From assembly GCA_018269055.1 (NCBI GenBank), contig JAFDVI010000039.1, positions 50,411-114,410 on the forward strand: a stretch of 64,000 nucleotides of DNA, read 5' to 3'. Every line of letters begins with the position of its first letter. Position 1 is the first letter of the stretch. The notes beneath the pieces are model-generated. The model did no database searches. It had not been told where the DNA came from and was given only the letters and a program-made list of their open reading frames with translations. This document shows positions 19,279 to 25,506 of the stretch, in pieces. Source of the stretch: Acidobacteriota bacterium. GTDB taxonomy: Bacteria; Acidobacteriota; Blastocatellia; RBC074. Position numbers and translations under genes: made by a program.

Positions 19279-19854
19279 TTATTTTTGAAGTTGCTGATAC
19301 AGCCAGGCTTTGGCCAATTTCCAGTCACGCATGACGGTGTCCGGCGAAATGGCCAGAATTTGCGCTGTTTCTTCGACGCTCAAGCCGACAAAATACCGTA
19401 ACTCGACAATCGTGCACTTTCGTTGATCAAACTCGTTCAGCGCATCCAGCGCTTCGTTGAGAGCGACCAACCCCGCCGCTCGCTCTTCGGATAAATTAAG
19501 GACATCGTCCAGCGACAGTTTGACCGCTTCACCGCCGCGTTTTTCACGATGTTTGGTTTTGGCGTGATCTACCAGAATCCGGCGCATCATCTGCGCAGAG
19601 ATGCCAAAAAACTGCGCTCGATTTTGCCAGTTGACGCGGGTTTGATCCGTCAATTTCAGCCAGGCTTCGTGAACCAGCGCCGTCGGTTGCAGCGTGTGCC
19701 CGGCGGCTTCATGCCGCAGAAAGCGATCCGCCATGCGCCGCAATTCCCTGTAAACGGCCGGGGCCAATGCGTCCAACGCCGCCGCATCGCCATTGCCCCA
19801 GGCAATCAACTGCTCCGTTATCTGGTTGGAATCATTAGGGATCAACGAATTCAT
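19279..19854 (-). CDS. ECF-family RNA polymerase sigma factor (TIGR02999-like)
   Basis: A 191-residue sigma-70 family protein of the group often paired with Ser/Thr kinases in Acidobacteria and Planctomycetes. Region 2 is recognisable in DALAPAVYRELRRMADRFLR with HTLQPTALVHEAWLKL and RAQFFGISAQMMRRILVDHAK; region 4 is the HTH VELRYFVGLSVEETAQILAISPDTVMRDWKLAKAWL. No anti-sigma gene is adjacent; the kinase gene begins 4 nt after its stop, and phosphorylation of the sigma factor or a partner by that kinase is a plausible control. It is divergent from the Crp/Fnr gene with a 135-nt gap. Confidence 0.92.
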   Translation of the reverse strand: MNSLIPNDSNQITEQLIAWGNGDAAALDALAPAVYRELRRMADRFLRHEAAGHTLQPTALVHEAWLKLTDQTRVNWQNRAQFFGISAQMMRRILVDHAKTKHREKRGGEAVKLSLDDVLNLSEERAAGLVALNEALDALNEFDQRKCTIVELRYFVGLSVEETAQILAISPDTVMRDWKLAKAWLYQQLQK

Positions 19855-19989
19855 AAGCCCGGCAGAAATGAATGTTTGTTAGGGGGGAAGAAAATTCTGT
19901 TTGGCGTGCCAGTTTTTACTCGCAACTGTCGCGTTAATCAACAGCAACAACCGAAGCAACTTGGGGTCATTTTCACAGGAGGGCAACAG

Positions 19990-20706
19990 ATGAACGTTCT
20001 GAGCAGAAATTCGCCGTCGGAGTCCGACTTTGGCGATTTGGAACAAATCAATTTGTTTCGAGACATTCCGAACGCCGAGTTGCGTCATTTCGGTGAATGG
20101 CTGCATCGCAAGACGTTTTCATCAGGCACGACCCTCATGACAGCCGATCAGTCTGGCGAAGTCGTTTATTTCATCCGCAGCGGAACGGTCAAAGTTCACG
20201 TTGAGCAGGCTGATGGTTCGGACGTCATCATTTCCATACTCGGCCCGGGCGAAAGCGTAGGTGAAATGAGCGCGCTGGATCAGCAACATCGTTCGGCCAG
20301 CGTCGCCACGCTGGAAGAATCTGATTTGCTTTGGATGGATCGCGCGACGTTCAAACGGTTTTTGGTGACAACACCTATGCTCAGCCATAATCTGGCTTGC
20401 CTGCTTTCCGCGCGACTGCGTAAGGCCAATGAACAGATTCAATCCCTGGCGACGGCGGACATTGAAAGCCGCATCGCTCGGCAATTGATTGGCTTTGCGG
20501 ACAAATACGGCCAAACCGAAATGTGCGGCGACATTTCCATTCCCGTCCGCCTGACCCAAAGCGATCTGGCCAATCTGGTCGGCGCAACCCGTGAAAGCGT
20601 CAATAAAATTATCGTTTCCTACAAAGAACGCGGCTTTCTTTCGGCTGGTCGCGATCACCACTGGACAATTCACAATCGCCAGTTTCTTGCCAATCGTTGC
20701 GGTTGA
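19990..20706 (+). CDS. Crp/Fnr family transcriptional regulator
   Basis: A 238-residue regulator. The N-terminal cyclic-nucleotide-binding fold spans about residues 20-135: EVVYFIRSGTVKVHVEQADGSD, then GPGESVGEMSALDQQHRSASVATLEE, where Glu and Arg-Ser resemble the cAMP-phosphate cassette of CRP with a loop one residue shorter. A C-terminal winged helix has RLTQSDLANLVGATRESVNKIIVSYKERGFL. The recognition helix reads R-E-S-V-N-K, keeping the Arg-Glu that in CRP read TGTGA, with Lys for the third contact Arg. A perfect AGGAGGG lies just before the ATG at 19990; a longer frame from 19549 lies over the sigma gene. Three downstream leaders carry TGTGA-N6-TCACA-type sites, its likely targets. Confidence 0.92.
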   Translation: MNVLSRNSPSESDFGDLEQINLFRDIPNAELRHFGEWLHRKTFSSGTTLMTADQSGEVVYFIRSGTVKVHVEQADGSDVIISILGPGESVGEMSALDQQHRSASVATLEESDLLWMDRATFKRFLVTTPMLSHNLACLLSARLRKANEQIQSLATADIESRIARQLIGFADKYGQTEMCGDISIPVRLTQSDLANLVGATRESVNKIIVSYKERGFLSAGRDHHWTIHNRQFLANRCG

Positions 20707-20711
20707 AGCCC

Positions 20712-20750
20712 TGTGAACCACCTCACACCTCGCCAGTGAACAGCTTCGCT
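20712..20750 (+). promoter_or_regulatory. Tandem Crp-type operator, copy 1
   Basis: TGTGAACCACCTCACA at 20712-20727 matches the CRP consensus TGTGA-N6-TCACA perfectly. Seven nt later comes AGTGAACAGCTTCGCT at 20735-20750, a weaker palindrome of the same 5-6-5 geometry. Centres are 23 bp apart. The site begins 6 nt after the Crp/Fnr stop and 133 nt before the next ATG. The same pair with the same spacing recurs at 21444 and 23518. Confidence 0.8.
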
Positions 20751-20844
20751 GCCACTCCCGCCATCTTCGCTTAAGGTGCATTGCGTCAAATGCAATTACT
20801 GCTCGGACAATTTGAAAGAACATTTTTGAAAGGGAGATCGAAAA

Positions 20845-21339
20845 ATGAAGCTCGTTACGTTTCCAAAAATTATCATGTGTCTGGCGCTGCTGTCCTGTTG
20901 GGAATTTTGTCGTACATCGGCTCACGCCCAAAGCTTTCTTGGCGGGGTGTATGTTGCGACGTCAGATGTAAACGGAGCTTACACCGTTCACACACTCGAA
21001 GGTGATTACAAAGCCGGTTTCCAGATCGAAGCGCGCGTTTTGTTGCCGTATGGCGTGGCGAACGGTTACCTGAACCTGATCCCGAAAGACCGCGCATCCG
21101 GCCATCCGGGCGGAGTGAATGTGCTTATGAGCGACGGCAGTGTGCGATTTGCTCGCGACGGCAAAATAGAGCAGGTCTTGTTGTGGGGACGCACGACGGA
21201 GGCTGATCCGCTGCCGGTTTTGCTGGTCATCGCCAACCAGGACGATGGCGGAGATGGGCGCCTCGTTTACACGCTGATTGGTTCGCATCTTCACGCGACC
21301 TGGGAAGCGAAAGGGCGCATCGAGTTGCTTCCCCGCTAA
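20845..21339 (+). CDS. Small secreted protein with an H-X9-DG motif
   Basis: A 164-residue protein with a signal peptide (hydrophobic core IIMCLALLSCWEF, probable cleavage after SAHA at residue 28). The mature part contains GHPGGVNVLMSDGSVRFARDG, in which His87 is followed by nine residues and Asp97-Gly98. This is the H-X9-DG signature normally found at the C-terminal end of DUF1559 pseudopilin-like proteins of Planctomycetes. Here there is no prepilin N-terminal motif and the protein is much shorter. GGGAG lies upstream of the ATG at 20845. It is the first secreted gene after the Crp/Fnr regulator and is followed by a strong terminator. The function is unknown. Confidence 0.75.
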   Translation: MKLVTFPKIIMCLALLSCWEFCRTSAHAQSFLGGVYVATSDVNGAYTVHTLEGDYKAGFQIEARVLLPYGVANGYLNLIPKDRASGHPGGVNVLMSDGSVRFARDGKIEQVLLWGRTTEADPLPVLLVIANQDDGGDGRLVYTLIGSHLHATWEAKGRIELLPR

Positions 21340-21394
21340 GGGTTTTGCCGCAATAGTGAACATCCCAAAGTGCGCAGAAATTGCCACCGAAAGG

Positions 21395-21424
21395 AAGGCC
21401 GGAATCACATCCGGCCTTTCGCCG
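21395..21424 (+). terminator. Rho-independent-like terminator after the H-X9-DG gene
   Basis: AAGGCCGGA at 21395-21403 pairs with TCCGGCCTT at 21410-21418, a 9-bp G/C-rich stem with a 6-nt loop, followed by TCGCCGTTTC. The U-run is weak but the stem is strong and it sits 56 nt after the stop codon. Confidence 0.7.
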
Positions 21425-21443
21425 TTTCAGGCTCAGAAATCCC

Positions 21444-21482
21444 TGTGAATCACCTCACACCCGCATAGTGAACGGTTTCGCT
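21444..21482 (+). promoter_or_regulatory. Tandem Crp-type operator, copy 2
   Basis: TGTGAATCACCTCACA at 21444-21459 is a perfect TGTGA-N6-TCACA palindrome. After 7 nt comes AGTGAACGGTTTCGCT at 21467-21482. Centre spacing is 23 bp, as in copies 1 and 3. It lies 116 nt before the start of the M23 peptidase gene and directly after a terminator, so it belongs to a new promoter. Confidence 0.8.
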
Positions 21483-21559
21483 TACATCGGTTCTTTCACA
21501 GGTTAAGTTTTCTGCGTCGCAAAGCAATGACCCATTATCAACTTGAAAGGAGAAAAATC

Positions 21560-22747
21560 ATGAAGCTCACAAACAAACTCGGTTACGCACTGGTCAGCTT
21601 TCTGTTGTTTGGCGGAATGCTGCTAAGTCGGCCTGTCGAAGGGCAGGGGATTGGTGGAATCACGACGCCAACGCCACCGGTCATCGTCAACGTCGAACCG
21701 GAAGAAGATGGCAAAGTCGTATATGCGCCGATTGCACCGGGCACTTCCGACAATTCCGGCAGTGACGATGGAGCGCATCTGGCGCTGAAGCTGTTGGTCA
21801 CCAATCAGGGCGGAAGCACATTGCATCTGAAGACGACGGTTGTGACGTTTGCCGGGCCGCCATTTGCCGCAGGCGCGGTTTTCAATACCGATAAACAGAT
21901 TGAGCCGTGGAAGACTGTGGAAGTTCATCTGCAGAACAACGTGGCAATCCCCGGCGAAAACTTCAACTTCCAGCTTTCGTATCCGCCGCCGCCCATTGTC
22001 ATCATCAAACTGAAATTCATCGGTTACAACGAACCGTACAGCCTGTCGCGATCACTCGCCGCTCATCGAAATGCTCCGCCGCTGGGCGCCTATTTGTTCC
22101 CTGGAAAAGTTGCCGATCTCAATCGGGGCGAATTTTGGTCCGGGCGGAGCAATTCCATCACCACTTTACACGGCAATGATCAGCGGTTTGCCTACGATTT
22201 GGGTGTCGGGAAATGGGACTCCACGTTGAATGATTGGACGGACAAAAAGCCAGGCGCCGATGGTTCTAAAAACGAAGATTACCTGGTCTGGGAAAAGCCC
22301 ATTTATGCCGGAGCAACCGGTGTGGTCGAAGATGTCATACGCGACAACCCGGATCACGAACCGGGGGGCGATGGATCGGGGAACAAAATCGTGATTCGAA
22401 TTGGCGATGAGTTGCTGGGATATTTTCACCTGCGGCAAAACTCGGTTCCAGCATACCTGGTTCCCGGTACAGCGGTTGCGGCAGGTCAATTTATCGGCAG
22501 AGTCGGCGATTCGGGCGCAGCCAGCCACCCGCATCTTCACATGCATTGCGTCAAATTGCCCGCAGGAGAAACCTCCAGCCATTTACGGCCTATTCTGTTT
22601 CGCGGCATCAAATTGGTCGAACGAACCGAACTTGATCCGAACAATTTCGCCGCCGCTCCCTGGGTGCCACTGGTAATCGCGGGCAAAAGTCTTCCCTGGA
22701 CACGAATTGCTATCTGGCCTGCGCTGACAGTTCCGGGAACTTACTGA
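21560..22747 (+). CDS. Secreted M23-family (LytM-like) peptidase
   Basis: A 395-residue exported protein. A signal peptide ends near residue 30 (LLSRPVEGQG). The middle is a beta-rich region without a named match. The C-terminal part is M23-like: YAGATGVVEDVIRD, NKIVIRIGDELLGYFHL and PGTAVAAGQFIGRVGDSGAASHPHLHMH, where H325-L-H327 is the metal-binding HxH. The first ligand motif HxxxD is not evident; the equivalent position reads QRFAYDLG with Arg in place of His, so catalysis or an alternative ligand is uncertain. AAAGGAG precedes the ATG at 21560, which decides the start over an upstream ATG at 21527. It is probably co-transcribed with the next gene, 45 nt on. Confidence 0.8.
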   Translation: MKLTNKLGYALVSFLLFGGMLLSRPVEGQGIGGITTPTPPVIVNVEPEEDGKVVYAPIAPGTSDNSGSDDGAHLALKLLVTNQGGSTLHLKTTVVTFAGPPFAAGAVFNTDKQIEPWKTVEVHLQNNVAIPGENFNFQLSYPPPPIVIIKLKFIGYNEPYSLSRSLAAHRNAPPLGAYLFPGKVADLNRGEFWSGRSNSITTLHGNDQRFAYDLGVGKWDSTLNDWTDKKPGADGSKNEDYLVWEKPIYAGATGVVEDVIRDNPDHEPGGDGSGNKIVIRIGDELLGYFHLRQNSVPAYLVPGTAVAAGQFIGRVGDSGAASHPHLHMHCVKLPAGETSSHLRPILFRGIKLVERTELDPNNFAAAPWVPLVIAGKSLPWTRIAIWPALTVPGTY

Positions 22748-22792
22748 AAGCGGCAAAGACTCAACGTCAAAATTACTGAAAGGAATCTCAAG

Positions 22793-23410
22793 ATGAAAAA
22801 ACAAATTATTCGCTTTGCGTTTTACGGTCTCAGCATTTTCTTGATGCTGATCGCAACGATCGGGCAGTCATTGGCTCAGGATGGTGACAAGATTTGGACT
22901 TCGGTGGCTTCCGCCGGAACCGTGGACGAAACCGACATCGGCGAAATCGCATTTGCCGGGCCGTTCGCGACCTTCAGTAACTCAGCGCCCACGGTCAGCC
23001 GTGCCATCATCCGGTACAACGTCACCGCCGTTGACGGATTATTCGCGCAACCTGGGCCGCTGACCTGGCCCGCTTTGGCCGTCAATTATCGCGATGACGG
23101 CGACGATGCGCGCGTGGTGGTTTATTTGCGCGAATACGAATTCGGAGCCAATCCGATGAATCCAGCGTTGAATACGCGGATTGTGTTCGACAGCGATCTG
23201 TATCCGCCGTCAAACGATTACCAAACGCGCGCGATCGGGAACTGTGGCCAATTCAACAAGTTTGAATTCGTCCCCAACAATCAAAACGTCCGCGCATATT
23301 ACCTGGAAGTGCTGATGATTCGACAGAATCAGGATAACAACGTGCAAACCGGAAATCCCGGCTTGGGCGCGTTGGCGCTGTCTCGGTACGGCGTCTGTTT
23401 GACCCAATAA
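22793..23410 (+). CDS. Hypothetical secreted protein
   Basis: A 205-residue protein I do not recognise. A signal peptide is clear (LSIFLMLIATIGQSLAQ, cleavage near residue 28). The mature protein is rich in aromatic and Asp/Asn residues, with two Cys (NCGQ and the C-terminal YGVCLTQ) that could form a disulfide. Alternating hydrophobic stretches such as SRAIIRYNVTA and DARVVVYLREYEF suggest a beta-sandwich. AAAGGAAT precedes the ATG. It follows the M23 peptidase gene by 45 nt, so both share operator copy 2, and it ends at a strong terminator. Confidence 0.8.
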   Translation: MKKQIIRFAFYGLSIFLMLIATIGQSLAQDGDKIWTSVASAGTVDETDIGEIAFAGPFATFSNSAPTVSRAIIRYNVTAVDGLFAQPGPLTWPALAVNYRDDGDDARVVVYLREYEFGANPMNPALNTRIVFDSDLYPPSNDYQTRAIGNCGQFNKFEFVPNNQNVRAYYLEVLMIRQNQDNNVQTGNPGLGALALSRYGVCLTQ

Positions 23411-23437
23411 TGTGTCTTGAACCATTGGCTTCAAACC

Positions 23438-23477
23438 GAAAAGGCGGCGAACCTGAAATTGGGTTCTCCGCCTTTTC
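23438..23477 (+). terminator. Strong rho-independent-like terminator
   Basis: GAAAAGGCGG at 23438-23447 pairs with CCGCCTTTTC at 23468-23477. Inside, GAACC pairs with GGTTC, with one mismatch between the two helices. It starts 28 nt after the stop of the hypothetical secreted gene and closes the transcription unit headed by the M23 peptidase. Confidence 0.8.
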
Positions 23478-23517
23478 TCGTTGCCTCAAGTCGCGTGAAA
23501 GCCAGGTGAATGGCAGT

Positions 23518-23556
23518 TGTGAGTTATCCCACACCAGCGCAGTGAATCGTTTCGCT
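23518..23556 (+). promoter_or_regulatory. Tandem Crp-type operator, copy 3
   Basis: TGTGAGTTATCCCACA at 23518-23533 matches TGTGA-N6-TCACA with a single mismatch in the right arm. Seven nt later comes AGTGAATCGTTTCGCT at 23541-23556, whose arms equal those of copies 1 and 2. Centre spacing is again 23 bp. It lies 144 nt before the serine hydrolase start. Confidence 0.75.
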
Positions 23557-23661
23557 GTTCGATATTCCTTCCCGATTTACCTTCTCGCCGTCACAAAGAA
23601 CGCAATGCACCGAAGCGTTGCCAATGAAAATTTCAGGTTATCACAAAGGGAGGAAAACAAA

Positions 23662-25416
23662 ATGATCACGACCAATTACATAAAACGGTTTTTGCCAGCG
23701 TTTGCGTTGGCGTTGTGCTGTTGGGCCGCTTTGCCGGTTCACGCCGCAGAAGAGGGAATCGTACGGTTCGGCGTTTCGCAAGCCGTTTTGCAGGAAGAAT
23801 TCGTTGATGGATACGGCCAAAACGGCTATTTGCCGGTGCGTCTGACCGGGTACCAGGAATCCAACGGCGCAACGCGATATTTCACGCGGTGGGTTCACAA
23901 CACACAAGGCCAGGGCTGGATCGTGCGTTCCAATCGCACTGAAACCGAATTCAACAACTTCAATGCAGCGTATAAAAATCAAGGTTACACGCTGGTGGAT
24001 TTCAGCGCCTACCAGACAACGGACGGAGTGCGCTTCGCCGCCGTTTGGCATAACAACACCGGCATTGCCAACTATCTGGTTTATCCCGAAGCGACCTTGG
24101 CCGGGATGCAATACCTGCACGACACGATTGGCCAGAATGGTTGGCGTCCGCATCGCATCGAGGGCTACACCGCTGGCGGGCAATCGCGCTTTGCTTCGAT
24201 CTGGTACTACCAGCCGGGCACGTCAGCCATCTGGCACAGCAAGATGACGCAGGCGCAGTATCAAAACTATTTCAATGATTACGCCGGGGATGGGTATAAG
24301 CCGGTTCATGTTCATTCGCACACGCAAGACGGCACGGTGTACTTTTCGGCCATTTGGAAACCCAGCAATACTTCCGTTTGGGTTCGCACCAACCGCGAAG
24401 CGAAAGTTTTCCAGCGGTATTACAACAACTATTGGGCCGACGGGTACAACATTGACAACTTTTACGCGGCGTTGACTCCGAATGGCGTGCGCTTTGGCGG
24501 CATCTGGTATTTCGACGGACCCGTCAACGACAATTCCTCGCTGGGCTTGAAAATTCGCAAGGAAGTGGATGGCGCTTCAGCGTTGGGCGGGGCGGCAGTA
24601 TTGAATCTGACCACAGGCGCTTCGTACTCAGTTCACGGCGACCAGACGTTCGCCATCGCCAGCACCAGCAAAATCGGCATTCTGTATGCGCTATTGCGGG
24701 AAATTGATTCCGGCAATGTGGCCTGGACGGAGTACGTAAACTCCAACACCTCCACAGGAGCCAATCAGTGCAGCTATCTGCAACCGAACACCAATTACCG
24801 CGTGGATCAACTGGCGGCGTATATGATTCGTTGCAGCAACAATTGGGCGGCGAATGTGCTGATTCAGCGTGTGGGCCGCACGACGATCAACAACCGGTTG
24901 GATCAATTGGGACTGGATGTCACGCGCATTCATCGGTTTATGACCGGCGGCCCCAGCGCGCACGGCAACGCCAGCGCCAGCGCGGATCGCGCCGAAGGCT
25001 GGGAAAATCTTTCAACGCCGAACGAAATGGTCAAACTGCTGCGCCGTGTGTTGCAGGACAACGTGCTGAGCAATGCTGGCGAATCGCGGTTCTGGGCGAC
25101 CTTGCAATTGGACGGGGACAGTTTCCCGAACAACAAGAACTACATCGCGGCGCAAGTCACGCCGATGTATTCGCCGCGCATCAACGTATACAACAAAGCC
25201 GGGAATCTGGGCGATGCCGGTTCGGATTCGCGCCACGTCAATGCCGATGCCGCGCGTTTGCATTTCCCTGATGGTCAGGAAGTCGTGATGGCCGTTTTCA
25301 TGGATTACGTGTCCGACAACCCGGATGACCCGCTGTCGGTGACAAACGCGGAAACGCAAGCCATTCAGGCAATCAAGAGAGTGGCCAAAGCCGTCGCGGA
25401 GCATTATCACGACTAA
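23662..25416 (+). CDS. Secreted serine hydrolase: tandem-repeat domain plus beta-lactamase-like domain
   Basis: A 584-residue exported protein. The signal peptide ends at PVHAAEEG. Residues about 35-300 are tandem units with the pattern GYxPVxxxGYxxxGxxRFAxIW and a following FNxxFxxYxxxGY, as in the bacterial tandem repeat domain (BTRD1) of polyglycine-hydrolase-like proteins. The C-terminal half is a class A beta-lactamase/PBP-like domain: S334-T-S-K337, S392-N-N394 and K512-A-G514. GGGAGG precedes the ATG at 23662; the frame is open to 23410. The enzyme probably cuts a peptide or amide outside the cell; polyglycine hydrolases are secreted proteases of this layout. It has its own Crp-type operator and terminator. 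Confidence 0.88.
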   Translation: MITTNYIKRFLPAFALALCCWAALPVHAAEEGIVRFGVSQAVLQEEFVDGYGQNGYLPVRLTGYQESNGATRYFTRWVHNTQGQGWIVRSNRTETEFNNFNAAYKNQGYTLVDFSAYQTTDGVRFAAVWHNNTGIANYLVYPEATLAGMQYLHDTIGQNGWRPHRIEGYTAGGQSRFASIWYYQPGTSAIWHSKMTQAQYQNYFNDYAGDGYKPVHVHSHTQDGTVYFSAIWKPSNTSVWVRTNREAKVFQRYYNNYWADGYNIDNFYAALTPNGVRFGGIWYFDGPVNDNSSLGLKIRKEVDGASALGGAAVLNLTTGASYSVHGDQTFAIASTSKIGILYALLREIDSGNVAWTEYVNSNTSTGANQCSYLQPNTNYRVDQLAAYMIRCSNNWAANVLIQRVGRTTINNRLDQLGLDVTRIHRFMTGGPSAHGNASASADRAEGWENLSTPNEMVKLLRRVLQDNVLSNAGESRFWATLQLDGDSFPNNKNYIAAQVTPMYSPRINVYNKAGNLGDAGSDSRHVNADAARLHFPDGQEVVMAVFMDYVSDNPDDPLSVTNAETQAIQAIKRVAKAVAEHYHD

Positions 25417-25442
25417 ACGGCAATTTAACTTCAATCACAAAA

Positions 25443-25481
25443 GAAAAGGCGTCGAAACCAACTCTGGCCTCGACGCCTTTC
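25443..25481 (+). terminator. Rho-independent-like terminator after the serine hydrolase gene
   Basis: AAAGGCGTCGA at 25445-25455 pairs with TCGACGCCTTT at 25470-25480, with a 14-nt loop and a CTCTTTTTC tail. It ends the block of secreted genes and also faces the end of ggt on the other strand. Confidence 0.85.
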
Positions 25482-25506
25482 TCTTTTTCACTCAAGCAGA
25501 AAGGGA

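Noticed and set aside
19549..19989. N-terminal extension of the Crp/Fnr protein
   Set aside because: It runs antisense to the ECF sigma gene and lacks any domain; AGGAGGG precedes the ATG at 19990.
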